Assembly (NCBI GenBank): GCA_024291935.2
Contig: CM044314.1
Coordinates: 29,176,001-29,240,000, forward strand
Source of the DNA: Okapia johnstoni
Lineage: Eukaryota; Chordata; Mammalia; Artiodactyla; Giraffidae
Direction: 5' to 3'
Length of the DNA stretch: 64,000 nucleotides
In this document: positions 10,557 to 21,917 of the stretch, one piece after another
Layout of the letters: the number at the start of each line of letters is the position of its first letter
Position numbering within the stretch: position 1 is the first letter of the stretch
Notes under the pieces: model-generated
The model's database searches: none
Told to the model about the DNA's origin: nothing
Seen by the model: only the letters and a program-made list of their open reading frames with translations
Translations under genes and position numbers: made by a program

Positions 10557-10783
10557 GGTTCAGTTCAGTTCAGTCTCTCAGTCATGTCTGACTCTTTGTG
10601 ACCCCATGGACTGCAGCACGCCAGGCTTCCCTGTCCCTCTGACACCCAGAGCTTGCTCAAACTCACGTCCATTGAGTTGGTGATGCCATCCAACCATCTC
10701 ATCCTCTGTTGTCCACTTCTCCTCCTGCCTTCAATCTTTCCCAGCATCAGGGTCTTTTCCAATGAGTCAGTTCTTCACATCAG
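10557..10783 (-). mobile_element. BovB LINE 3' end fragment inside MER2
   Basis: Minus-strand BovB: it starts with GTTCAGTTCAGTTCAG (complement of the ACTGA tail) and ends near TTCTTCACATCAG. The reverse frame 10762-10565 reads [15 protein letters not shown]. It is 227 bp and 5'-truncated. MER2 sequence resumes directly after it. Confidence 0.92.
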
Positions 10784-11248
10784 GTTACATTCTGATAAAT
10801 CCATTGTAAATTGAAAACACTGCAAGTTGAAAATGGATTTAATACATCTACCAAACATTATAAGCTGAGCTTAGCCTAAGTTAAAGGTGCTCAGAACACT
10901 TCTAGTAGCCTACAGTTGAGCAAAATTACCTAACACAAAGCTTATTTTATGAAAAAAAAAGAGTATTGAATATCTCATGTAATTTATTGAATACTGTACT
11001 GAAAGTGAAAAACAGAATGGTTGTCACTGTATCAGTTGTTCACCCTTAGGATTGCATGGCTGACTGGGAGCTGTAACTTGCTGCCCCTGCTCAGCATCAC
11101 AAGAGAGAATTCTACTGCATATCAACAGCCAGGAAGAAGATCAAAACTCAAAATTCAAAGTACAGTTTCTGCTGAACATGTATCATTTTTGCACCATCAT
11201 AAAGTCAAAAAATTATGAGTTGAACAATCATAAGTTATGGACTGTCTA
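10784..11248 (+). mobile_element. MER2 DNA transposon, main part
   Basis: The body includes GTGCTCAGAACACTTCTAGT, 'atctcatgtaatttattgaatactgtac' and GCATGGCTGACTGGGAGCTG, all typical of MER2, a non-autonomous TcMar-Tigger element. It ends with an inverted terminus and a TA next to the resumed MLT1 LTR. It has no coding capacity. Confidence 0.85.
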
Positions 11249-11282
11249 TATTTTGTTACAATATTCTGAACAGACTAAGACA
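11249..11282 (+). mobile_element. MLT1 LTR, 3' terminal part
   Basis: TATTTTGTTACAATATTCTG followed by AACAGACTAAGACA is the 3' end of the MLT1 LTR, completing the copy started at 9340. Together the three MLT1 pieces give about 365 bp of LTR spread over 1.94 kb. Confidence 0.83.
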
Positions 11283-12244
11283 TTGGGAATTATGTTAAGA
11301 AGCCCTAGAAGGAAATATCCTCATGAGTTAGAGGCATCAGAAGTTATAGTGAAACTATTGAATAACTGATACATAGAGGGGGCATTGCCACTGGTCAAAC
11401 GAAATGAAGCTGCAGGAGTGAGAGGATGCTGGCTGTAAGCATCCTAAGGCCATCTGGTGCTGGGTGCAGGGCTGAACACTCCAGCTTTGGACTCAAGAGA
11501 ACCAGGACATAGGTAGTGATTAGGAAATGAGAGGAAAATGTGGTGATACCAGAGAGAGGAGATGCAGGAGCTGGCAGAATCAGAGAATATATTTTTGCAT
11601 CGAAGACTGCGGTAACCAATTTCCAAGCTGCCCCACGATCACCACCTCCTGGAACTCATACTCTTGTGTGGTCTCCTCCCATGATGCATTAGTGTTTGTC
11701 CATGTAACCAGTAGTAAATGGCAGAAATTATGGTATGTCACTTTCACCATTAGGTAATAAAAGACTGCCGTTTCCGTTTTGGGTTCTCCCTTGCTCTCTC
11801 CCACAAAAGAAAAAAAAGTTGGAAGTGGTTGCCTCTGAAGGATAGAAAGCATGAGGCAGAGACTGTTAGATTTCTTTCTCTTGGGGGAGGAGGGTGGTTA
11901 TATTTGACTCTTTAAGCCACACACATATACTACTTAGATTAAATGAACTTTAAAAAGTGAAAGATATTTGTGTGTCAGCTAAATGATTGAACTAGTAATT
12001 AATCAAGAAGAACTTACCTATAAGAGAACCTATGATTTGCTATGAATATGTAAGAAGCCCCCAGAACAGTGCCTGGGGTATAGGAGGTGCTTAGCTATTG
12101 TTAGTTCCCCGAATCTAGAATACTCAAATATATCCTTCTTCTACTGGGAGTGTCTTTTGTTGAGGATGGCCTTTCAATTTTGACATGAATATTTGCTTTA
12201 GTTTTCTGCTTTGCTTTTGTGTTCGTATGCATATGTGTATCTGT
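11283..12244. other. Mostly unique; old repeat traces
   Basis: At 11660-11800 the pattern 'ccatgtaaccagtagtaaatggcagaaattatggtatgtcac' resembles a widespread old mammalian repeat, family not identified. A MIR 3' end (AACAGTGCCTGGGGTATAGG then AGGTGCTTAG) lies at about 12063-12100. No gene recognised. Confidence 0.4.
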
Positions 12245-12890
12245 GTGTTACACCACTGTCAATCAAAAAAGACTTAATTTTGTTACTGAAGCATGACATA
12301 CATAACATACATACTGTAAAGTGCACAAATCTTAAGTGCACACAGCTTGATGAACTTTTGCAAAGTGAACACAACCACATGATCAGTACTCTCATCAAGA
12401 AACAACATTGCTCGGAGCCCTACCAAATAACTGTTCCCTCATCTTCTCCAAGGTAACTAGTGTTCTAGATCTCAAACCAAATACATATGTGTTCTTTTGT
12501 GTCTAGACTTCCCCTTCCCTCAGTTATTTACTTATGTGGTTCATCAATTGCCAGTTACCGCAATTTATTTATCTATTCTACTGTTGATGGATGAAAAACA
12601 CTGCTGTGAATATTCTTGTCCATATCTTTTGGTACATTTCTGTTGGACAATTACCTGTGTGGAAAGCTACTATGCCATAGGCAATATACTTCATAGTCAG
12701 CATTCATAGATATCACCAAGTAGTCTTTCAAAGAGATTTTCCCCAATATGTAGTCCCAAGAGCCCTATATGAGAGCGGACATACACCTTGGTTTTGACTA
12801 TCATCAGCTTAAAAGCAGTATGGACCTTGTTGAATTGTAGCTTACCATAGTTTTAATTTGCATTTTCTTTTTGACTAATAAGTAGGGGAA
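12245..12890 (-). mobile_element. Old L1 (L1M type), 3' region
   Basis: Complement of the L1 3' UTR and ORF2 end. It includes 'actgtaaagtgcacaaatcttaag' near 12315 and 'gttgatggatgaaaaacactgctgtgaatattcttgtccatatcttttgg' from 12583. It is heavily diverged and not coding. Confidence 0.72.
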
Positions 12891-13039
12891 ATTTTCTTAA
12901 ATTTTATGGTATTATTTTTTGACTTAGCAGTCATAGTTCATCTTGAATCCATGATTTAGCATCTTTATTTACATTTGGAAAATTCTCAAACTCTCCCATT
13001 TCAAATAATACTTTTATAATTTTAAAAAACATATTTTTA

Positions 13040-13710
13040 ATTTAAAAGTTTCTGGTAAAATACACATACCATAAAATTCACCATTTAAACCATGTTTAAA
13101 TGTATAGTTCAGTGGCATTAAGTACATTCATATTGTTATGCTATCATCACTATCATCCATCCACAAAACTCTTGGTACTTTGCAAAACTAAAACTCTGAA
13201 TCCATCAGTTAGCAATCCCCATTCCCCCTTCCCCCCATTCCCCCTGGCAACCCTTCTACTTTGTGTCTCTGTGAGTCTAACTACTCTAGGTACTTTCTGT
13301 TCTAGTCTTCTGGTGGCTGGTTTATTTCACTTAGTGGAATGTCCTCAAGATTCATCCATGTTGTATCATGTCAAAATTTCCTTCTATCTTAAAGGCTGAA
13401 TAATATTCCATTGCATGTACATGCCTTATTTTGTTTATTTTTTTATTTGTCAATGGTTGCTTGGTTTGCTTCCAACTTTTGGCTCTTATGAATAATGCTG
13501 CTATGAACATGAAGGTACAAATATATGCTCGAGTGTCTGCTCTCAATTCTTTTGGGTACATACCCAGAACTGAAATTGTCATATCATATGGTAAATCTTT
13601 TTTGAGGAACTGCCATACTGTTTTCCATTGTGACTGTACCATTTTATATGCCCATCAGCATTGCACAAAGATTCCATTTTCTCCACAGTGTCTCTAACAT
13701 TTATTTCCTT
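13040..13710 (-). mobile_element. Old L1 (L1M type), 3' UTR and ORF2 end, interrupted copy
   Basis: Complement of L1: 'gttcagtggcattaagtacattc', 'ttcatccatgttgtatcatg', 'gaataatattccattgcatgtac' and the ORF2 end around 13450-13700. The copy is interrupted at 13711-13725 by a younger L1 and resumes at about 15776-15828 ('tagccatcctaatgggtgtgag'). Confidence 0.82.
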
Positions 13711-13725
13711 TCCTCTTCTTTCTTT

Positions 13726-15750
13726 TTTTGTTTTTCATTTTTCCCCAGTTTTATTTATTTATTATTCTTATTTTTACTTTACAATATTGTATTGGTTTTG
13801 CCATACGTGGACATGAATCCGCCATGGGTGTACTTGTGTTCCCCATTCTGAACCCCCCTCCCACCTCCCTCCTCTTCCCATCCCTCTGGGTGGTCACCGT
13901 GCACTAGCCCTGAGCACCCTGAGCACCATCGAACCTGGACTGGTGATTCATTTCACATATAATAATTTACATGTTTCAATGCTATTCTCCCATATCATCC
14001 CTCCTTGCCCTCTCCCACAGAGTCCAAAAGACTGTTCTATACATTTGTGTCTCTTTTGCTGTTTCGTATACAGGGTTATCATTACCATCTTTCTAAATTC
14101 CATATATATGCATTAGTATACTGTATTGGTGTTTTTCTTTCTGGCTTACTTCACTCTGTATAATAGGCTCCAGTTTCATCCACCTCATTAGAACTGATTC
14201 ACATGTATTCTTTTTTAATGCCTGAGTAATATTCCATTGTGTAAATGTACCACAGCTTCCTGATCCATTCGTCTGCCGATGGACATCTAGGTTGCTTCCA
14301 TGTCCTGGCTATTGTAAACAGTGCTGCGATGAACATTGGGGTACATGTGTCTCTTTCAATTCTGGTTTCCTTGGTGTGTATGCCCAGCAGTGGGATTGCT
14401 GGGTCATATGGCAGTTCTATTCCAGTTTTTTAAGGAATCTCCACACTGTTCTCCATAGTGGCTGTACTAGTTTGCATTCCCACCAACAGTGTAAGAGGGT
14501 TCCCTTTTCTCCACACCCTCTCCAGCATTTATTGCTTGTAGACTTTTGGATAGCAGCCATTCTGACTGGCACAAAATGGTACCTCATTGTGGTTTTGATT
14601 TGCATTTCTCTGATAATGAGTGATGTTGAGCATCTTTTCATGTGTTTGTTAGCCATCTGTATGTCTTCTTTGGAGAAATGTCTGTTTAGTTCTTTGGCCC
14701 ATTTTTTGATTGGGTCGTTTATTTTTCTGGAATTGAGCTGCAGGAGTTGCTTGTATATTTTTGAGATTAATTATTTGTCAGTTGCTTCATTTGCTATTAT
14801 TTTCTCCCATTCTGAAGGATGTTTTTTCACCTTGCTTATAGTTTCCTTTGTTGTGCAAAATCTTTTAATTTTAATTAGGTCCTGTTTGTTTATTTTTGCT
14901 TTTATTTCCAATATTCTGGGAGGTGGGTCATAGAGGATCCTGCTGTGGTTTATGTCTGAGAGTGTTTTGCCTATGTTTTCCTCTAGGAGTTTTATAGTTT
15001 CTGGTCTTATGTTTAGATCTTTAATCCATTTTGAGTTTATTTCTGTGTATGGTGTTAGAAAGTGTTCTAGTTTCATTCTTTTACAAGTGGTTGACCAGTT
15101 TTCCCAGCACCACTTGTTAAAGAGATTGTCTTTTCTCCATTATATATTCTTGCCTCCTTTGCTGAAGATAAGGTGTCCATAGGTGCATGGATTTATCTCT
15201 GGGCTTTCTATTTTGTTCCATTGATCTATATTTCTGTCCTTGTGCCAGTACCATACTATCTTGATGACTGTGGCTTTGTAGTATAGCCTGAAGTCAGGCA
15301 GGTTGATTCCTCCAGTTCCATTCTTCTTTCTCAAGATTGCTTTGGCTATTCGAGGTTTTTTTGCATTTCCATACAAATTGTGAAATTATTTGTTCTAGTT
15401 CTGTGAAAAATACCATTGGTAACTTGATAGGGATTGCATTGAATCTATAGATTGCCTTGGGTAGTATACTCATTTTCACTATATTGATTCTTCTGATCCA
15501 TGAACATGGTATATTTCTCCATCTATTTGTATCCTCTTTGATTTCTTTCACCAGTGTTTTATAGGTTTCTATATATGGGTCTTTTGTTTCATTAGGTAGA
15601 TATATTCCTAAGTATTTTATTCTTTTCGTTGCAATGGTGAATGGAATTGTATAGTAAAGTTGCAGGATATAAAATCAACACACAGAAATCCCTTGCATTC
15701 CTATACACTAACAATGAGAAAACAGAAAAAGAAATTAAGGAAACAGTTCC
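13726..15750 (-). mobile_element. Ruminant L1 with 5' inversion (twin priming)
   Basis: The main part (about 13741-15650) is L1 on the minus strand: 3' UTR, then the end of ORF2. The ORF2 frames include 15551-15294, 15376-15140, 15076-14771 and 14656-14417; the last holds a Cys/His motif, [18 protein letters not shown]. At about 15650 the orientation flips: 15651-15750 is plus-strand L1 sequence that directly precedes the main part in the L1 consensus, with a few bases of overlap. A 15-bp target-site duplication, TCCTCTTCTTTCTTT, lies at 13711-13725 and 15748-15762. ORF2 has stops and is not intact. Confidence 0.9.
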
Positions 15751-15775
15751 TCTTCTTTCTTTCTTCCTTCCTTTC

Positions 15776-15828
15776 TAAATATAGATTAGCCATCCTAATG
15801 GGTGTGAGATGGTATCTTATTGTGGTTT
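15776..15828 (-). mobile_element. Old L1 (L1M), continuation after the younger L1
   Basis: 'Agattagccatcctaatggg' and 'tgagatggtatcttattgtgg' continue the ORF2 3' region broken off at 13710. The piece ends abruptly where LTR sequence begins. Confidence 0.75.
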
Positions 15829-15836
15829 GAGCAAAA

Positions 15837-16015
15837 TGTGACTGAATCCAAGCTCGTTCCACTTGCTGCTTAACAGCCCAATAATTCAGGATACAAGTGG
15901 TTAGGGCAAGGAATGGTGTCTTTATTCTGAAAGTCAGCACACCGAGAAGTTGGTGTACTAGTGTCCCAAAGAATTACCTTGCCGGGATTAGCATTCAGGT
16001 CTCTTTTATACTAAA
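15837..16015 (-). mobile_element. Retroviral-type LTR, R/U5 side
   Basis: On the minus strand this reads TATAAAAG (complement at 16003-16010), then after about 90 bp an AATAAA signal (complement at 15922-15927, within GTCTTTATTCTG), then a U5-like segment ending in CA at 15837. Spacing of TATA box and polyadenylation signal fits an endogenous retrovirus LTR. No gag, pol or env gene is adjacent, so I read it as a solo or fragmentary LTR. The family is not certain. Confidence 0.55.
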
Positions 16016-16417
16016 GAGTTGGAGCATAAAGAAAGCTGAGCTCTGAGGAAATGATGCTTTTGAACTGTGGTGTTGGAGAAGACTCTTGAGAGTCCCTTGG
16101 GCTCCAAGGAGATCAAACCTGTAAATCATAAAGGAAACTAACCCTGAATATTTATTGGAAGGACTGATGCTGAAGCTTAAGCTCCAATACTTTGGCCAAC
16201 TGATGCGAAGAGCTGACTCATTGGAAAAGACCCTGATGCTGGGAAAGGTTGAAGGCAGGAGGAGAAGGGAATGACAGAGGATGAGATGGTTGAATGGCAT
16301 CACCAACTCGATGGATATGAGTTTGAGAAAGCTCCAGGAGTTGATGATGGACAGGGAAGCCTGGTGTGCTGCAGTCCATGGGGTTACAAAAAGTCAGACA
16401 TGACTGAGTGACTAAAC
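16016..16417 (+). mobile_element. BovB LINE fragment inside the LTR
   Basis: Plus-strand BovB, 5'-truncated. It includes 'tttgaactgtggtgttggagaagactcttgag' and 'actcattggaaaagaccctgatgctggg' and ends in GACTGAGTGACTAAAC. A perfect 10-bp duplication, TTATACTAAA (16006-16015 and 16418-16427), marks the insertion. The duplicated bases overlap the LTR TATA box. Confidence 0.92.
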
Positions 16418-16740
16418 TTATACTAAAAGGGGAGGGGGTGCGGCTGGTTGTTGCAAACTTCTTGGTGTCAGAATCCTTTGTTCCTACAGGTATACAGGTA
16501 GGTCAGGGCATGATGTTCCTATAAACCTCCAACAAGACAAATGTTATTCCCTGTTTTGCAGTTTTTTATCTCTGTGTGAATGGATAAGTGTTATACCTTT
16601 AAATGTCAGAGCCTTGAGAATGGGCTATCATGTATATTTTGGGTCAGAAGCAACATTCTTAATTTGAAGCAAAAATAATAGAATACGAAGGTTAAAGTAA
16701 AAGAGACAGATCAAATATGAAGTCAGATGTGTTCTTACCT
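16418..16740 (-). mobile_element. Retroviral-type LTR, U3 side (right edge uncertain)
   Basis: Continuation of the LTR that starts at 15837, upstream (U3) side in its own orientation. The part to 16560 is contiguous with the TATA region. The edge beyond 16560 is a guess from composition. Confidence 0.4.
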
Positions 16741-18690
16741 TTTACAAAACCACTGTTGATGTTTATTTTTTTTATATTTCCAGTTTGGACTTTATATCTA
16801 TAGCTTATTTTTAAATGGAACATATATGTGTTTCCATAAACAGTGTGCAGCAGGGTCTTAGCTTGAGCTGGGCTGGGAATTTTACTTGTCAGTGTCTTCC
16901 AAGTACTAATATGACAATTCTGCTAGAAATCTCTTTGTCTCAATGATATGAAGCCTCAGTTGAGGTTTCAGGTTGGCCCAATGCTGTCTGTCACTCATTT
17001 CAGCTCCAGGCCCAGCCTCTTGCACTCCCATTTGGATCCTAAGAAAAAACTCATATTAAGTACAAACTAAAAAAGTGATTTTGATTAAAATCTGTTTATA
17101 ACATTGCTTTGTGTCCTCCTTGACGAGTAAATGAACACATCCAGCAAGAAAGGAAGTCACCTGGCTCTGAGCGCATCGTTCAATACAGGAGCAGCTCTGA
17201 TTGTGAGGCACAGAACGCATGGTCAGAGACTGAGGGGACCCTCCCCGTGTGCTTCTTCTCCTTGCAAGGAAGCTGCCTGGCTTTCACAGGGCAGTGGGTC
17301 TGGTAGGAATTGCCCTTTATGATGCAGGTGACAGCAGGGCCTGGGGGATGTCAAGAAAGATCTGACTGACTTATTAATAAGCTCATTCAAGCCACCCTGG
17401 ATTATCTCAGAAATATTTAGGGGAACTTTTTATGGAAAATAAATTTAGAGTGAGGAACAGAGAACTGTTGGGTGAAATTATTGTTAATGTGACTTCATTT
17501 GTGCCCCCAAACTGGTGAAGTATCAGGAAACTTAAGATTCATGCAGGTAAAAGTGTTCAGATTTCATTGCTAATGCTTGCTAACTGGAGTCTGCTGGGTT
17601 TAGCAAATGTTTGAGGAAATCTATGTTTTCTCGTTTGCACACATTCCTGAGATATAAATCAACTGCATTTCTGGAGGCCATTTCTTCCACAGCATTTCAT
17701 ACTTTGTTATACAACAACAACAACAATCCCCCAACATTCATATATTTTCAGGAAGTGATGTCATATGTACATGATGGTAAAATTAGCCTCAGGGTTTTAC
17801 TTTATTGAAACACAACAAAAGAAAGCTTTGTCACAAATTACTTACAAACTTACTATTGTTGCATGTAACTGTATAGGCAACAATTTCATCAGAAAAACAA
17901 TAATTGTATGTAGTTATGCCTGAGTACCAGCACAAGCCCTGTATTATCGATAATAGTGGTAATCAAACTAGCTTACTGTTAGGCCCTTACAAGTTCTTGG
18001 TTTAGAGGTAATGCCTACGCTGTCTAAACACACTTTGAAACAAGCCAAACTTTAATGACCTGTGAATAGAGAGGAAAATGGTGAGGTTGGTTGTGGTGAT
18101 GGTGGTGGTGGTATGAGTGTATGTATGTATTCAAGTTACAAGAAATACTTTTTAATATTGGACAAAAGCATGTGACTACAGACATGCACACACTTTTATT
18201 AAGAACTTAGAATATGGATGTGTAGGGTAGTTTTTTTCCCACAATGAACATAGAATCTAGTTAGATCTGGACACAATGGGAAAACAGACCTTCCTAAGAG
18301 TGGGAAAAAAAAGGTGGATTATAATTTGAAGTACCAGATGAGATGCGGCTCAGCTAACCCTCAGGAACAATTAGCAAGAATGCCAGCACCAAAGGTTAAA
18401 GCAACAAAATGGAAAACTAGACCTGGTTATGTTGAGATACCCCCAGAAAGCCACAGGAAGAATCTGTGAGAAAAATCTCCAGTTGCCTTGGCAAGGAGAT
18501 GGCCAGAAGATTTCTCAGGGAAAAGGAGAGAGATGACCTTTAAAAGTAGGACAACTGGGTTGAAATTTATGCTTTAAGTCTCCTCTGTGCCAAAAACTAT
18601 AGCTTTTAAAATTTCCTATTACTGGACTCATCTTTCTCTTGGAGTCTTCTGACTAATATAAACTCATCAAATTGAAAGTAACCCAATCTC
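16741..18690. other. Unique stretch with small simple repeats
   Basis: No gene or interspersed repeat recognised. A (CAA)n tract lies at 17711-17727 and a GGTGGT-rich tract at 18082-18112. The frame at 17131-17322 (63 codons) has no family features. Confidence 0.45.
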
Positions 18691-19530
18691 TATTGGTTTA
18701 ACTCAAGTTCAATTCAAGGTTACAATCTCTATCAGGATAGTGCCTTTTCTTTTTCTCCCTACTATGAATCCCCAAACTGGAGGTTCTGTGTAGGTGGGGA
18801 AGGGGTCTTCCCACTGCTTCCTGGCAATAAGAGCTAGAAAAACCAGAAGTTTGAATGCTATCTGCTTGATTTCCACAGCTTTCTAATACTTGGGGGCTAG
18901 AGGATGAGGAAATGGTGCCATCTGGTTCTATTGGGCACTGGCATGGGTAGTTGAAGCCTGCATGGTTAGGATAAGCTGTGATCTCTTCTCTTATCATGAA
19001 TGAGGTGGCACAATTGATTGCTCTGGGGAACTTGTCCATCTCCCCAAGTTGATTAGGCCCAAGTTGGCTCTTTCTTGTTCTGTAGATTCAGCAAGGGCTT
19101 GCCAAGTCTACAACATAGTCCCAAGTGTGGACACACCACCACAGAGTCCCAGTGGTCTGGACACACCGAAGAGTCCCAATGTTCTCTTTGTTCCATTTGT
19201 GATAGTTCACCTTGGGAAACTATCCAGCCTTTCTCCTCAGCCACCTTTTGGCACCGTGAGAAATGGAGTATTTCCTGTCATATCAGTAAAGAAGGATGTC
19301 ATAGTGTCACAGTGATCAGCTATTGCAGGCCTTCAATGTGAGTTCCTGAGCCCTAAAGGCACTCCAGAAGAATACCTGTGATCTGGCAGCCACTGGCAGC
19401 TCCCTACATTGAGCCCAAGGGAGTTCAGGATGTGTAAAACACAGGATACTGGCCCCAGATAGCTAAGATGCATATAAAAGGAATGATTTCAGTGAGCCCA
19501 GACGCTTGCATCTTTCCATACACAGAAAAC
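18690..19530. other. Possible LTR remnant with a 27-bp direct repeat
   Basis: The part 19320-19530 has a promoter-like TATAAAAGG at about 19475 after 'gatactggccccagatagc', a pattern I associate with ruminant LTRs, but I cannot place the ends. Within 19118-19180 a unit beginning GTCCCA and containing GGACACACC is repeated with a period of 27-28 bp (starts at 19118, 19145 and 19173). The 113-codon minus-strand frame at 19039-18698 has no recognised domain. Confidence 0.3.
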
Positions 19531-21309
19531 CATTTTTTTTTTTATACATTCTGTTGATGTTCAACCTTTATTTCTTTCTTCCAGTAGTGGTACAGATGAG
19601 ATAGAATATCAACCCTCTATCAAGATGAGGCTCTTCCCAAGTAATTATTTTTCCAACTGAAAATTTTTTTAAGAGATATAAATAATTTCTAGGCATGAAT
19701 GAGTAGTTTTTGTTTTATAGATGAGTCTAAACTCCAGAATACTGTTGCCTGAAAATCTTCCTACACTCTGAGTTAGATTTTCTTTTTAAGTACAAGCCAA
19801 ACAGAAGACAACTGGAATTCCTGAAATCTGTCCATAAATAACAACAGTTCCTCTGAAATTTATGTCTCAGTCCTGAGTATTTCCACACCATCCATCATCA
19901 CAAGCATGAAAAAATAGAATGTTGTGGAGGTAAAAGATGGTATTATAATGAATTGAGAATGGTAATCAGATTGTAGGGCCCTGATGTGTCTTATATCCAA
20001 TAATTTAAATATATTCAAGAAATATTTATTATATGCCACACATTGAGCAAGGAGGATATGCAAAGGTGACCTTATAATATTTTGAAATGAGTAAGTATTA
20101 AAACTATCACTTACTAATACACAAATATTTGGACCTGTGTTACATTAACTTAGTTTTTTTAAAATTGTACAATAGAAACAAGAAGATAGAAATTCTTCTA
20201 ATCTTGGTGACGGAAGAGACAGCATGCATTGTATTAATAATAATCCACCAAAAACATTTGTATAGGTCTTTTTATTTCACAAAGTGTATTTACATGTACT
20301 TTAAAAAAATTTACCTCCAAATAAAGAACTCTGGCAATATTAAATACATTTCAAATAGAAAATGGACCATTAGTATGGCACCATCAAAGTCACAGATTCA
20401 GAGTAGGGAATCAATTTCTTTCTAATTCTAAGGAATAAAGTCTCCCTTTGATTTTTTTTTTCCATGTCATGCTGGCCTTTTTGGTGTATACGCCTTGTTC
20501 CTATTTTGGTCATTGAAATATGTACTCTTTAAACCCATTCATAAGAGCAGTTAAAGAAAACGGGATTTGACCCAATAAATCATAAATATGTGAACCTGCA
20601 AGCCAAGGAGAATTTTTTTCCCATGAACCAGAGAATACATTTTAATACTCGTCCATCAACAGCAAGATGTTACTACTGATTCACAGGACTTTATTATAGA
20701 ACTGTACTTACTGCATTATACTGTAGTACCAGGTCGTAAAGAGGTTTGAAAGAGTGTAAGTAACAGAGGAAGGAAAGGAAAAAGGGGAAGAAGGAACAGA
20801 AGCAGAGGCAAAAATTCTGTACTGAAGAATGGGAGAAAAATCAAGTGTGTGACTGAGGAAAGGCCAGATCAGGGATAAAGGTCAAAGGACATTCAGCTTT
20901 TTTTAGAAAGGATTCAATAATTTTTTCAAATGAAAAGTTTATAATCATGTAGCTTGTAAATTTAAAAATTATCTAAATAGAAAACTTTAGACACAAATAT
21001 GCTAAATATTAATAATGACTAGCTCAAAATCATTAAAATATGAACTATTATTATTAATATTATTTGTCTGACTTTTTGCACTTTCCATACCAGACCAAAC
21101 TAAAAAAGAGCAGGACGCTATGGTCCTTTCTTCTCCATCCCCCCATGCCCTCTGCCTGCCTTTGGTCAAACAATAAGCTTAATCAGAGAAGTGAGAAAAT
21201 TCAGAAGCAAACCATCAAAAGAGACCAAATAATAATAGTTTAGTCAGTAAGCATAGTCAAAGACCGTTAGTTCCTTTGCAAGGGCCATAGATAATATTTT
21301 GAGCCATAT
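19531..21309. other. AT-rich unique stretch
   Basis: No gene, RNA or repeat family recognised. Homopolymer T-runs occur near 19532-19541 and 20451-20461. The short frames are of the size expected by chance. Confidence 0.45.
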
Positions 21310-21392
21310 GCTGTGGGCTGTCTTATAGATACTGAAACCCCCTCCAGGTGGAGAAGTTAACTACATGCTGACCAGACTGTAGCCATGGTATG

Positions 21393-21610
21393 TGTTTGTG
21401 TGCTCAGTCGCTCAGTCAGTCTGACTCTTTGCAACCCCACTGACTATAGCCCACCACGGTCCTCTGTCCATAGAATTTTGTGGGCAAGAGTACTAGACTG
21501 GGTTGCCATTTCCTACTCCAGATGATCTTCCTGGCCAAGGATCAAACCTACGTCTCTTGCATCTCCTGCATTGGCAGGCAGATTCTTTACCACATGCCAC
21601 CTGGGAAGCC
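21393..21610 (-). mobile_element. Bov-tA SINE (inside the LTR)
   Basis: Complete minus-strand Bov-tA, from GTGTGCTCAGTCGCTCAGTC to GCCACCTGGGAAGCC. GCCATG flanks both sides (21382-21387 and 21608-21613) and may be part of the target-site duplication. Confidence 0.92.
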
Positions 21611-21681
21611 ATGCCATAAGCTGCTATAATTCCAAGAACCGGCCTCAAGGAAATGGGAACAAACCAACCTTGGAACTGAAG

Positions 21682-21715
21682 ATGTGTGTGTGTGTGTGTG
21701 CGTGTGTGCGTGTGT
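21682..21715. repeat. (TG)n microsatellite
   Basis: About 34 bp of TG repeats with CG interruptions, at the tail of the adjacent minus-strand SINE. SINE tails often seed such microsatellites in ruminants. It is a probable polymorphic marker. Confidence 0.9.
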
Positions 21716-21917
21716 TAGTCACTCAGTCATGTCTGACTCTTTGTGACCCCATGAACTGTAGCTGGCCACGCTCATCTGTCCATAGAATTCTCCAGGCAAG
21801 AATACTGAAATAGGTTGCCATTCTCTTCTCCAAGGGATCGTCCCAACCCAGGGATCGAATCTGGGTCTCCTACATTGCAGACAGATTCTTTACCATCTGA
21901 GCCACCAGAGAAGCCCA
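21716..21917 (-). mobile_element. Bov-tA SINE with clean target-site duplication
   Basis: Minus-strand Bov-tA, from TAGTCACTCAGTCATGTCTG to GCCACCAGAGAAGCCC. The B box complement GGGATCGAATC is nearly intact. An 11-bp duplication, GAACTGAAGAT, lies at 21673-21683 and 21918-21928, so the TG tract belongs to the insertion. Confidence 0.94.

Noticed and set aside
14292..14933. 213-codon plus-strand frame, membrane-protein-like
   Set aside because: It is antisense to L1 ORF2; the hydrophobic composition comes from T-rich complement of A-rich L1 DNA.
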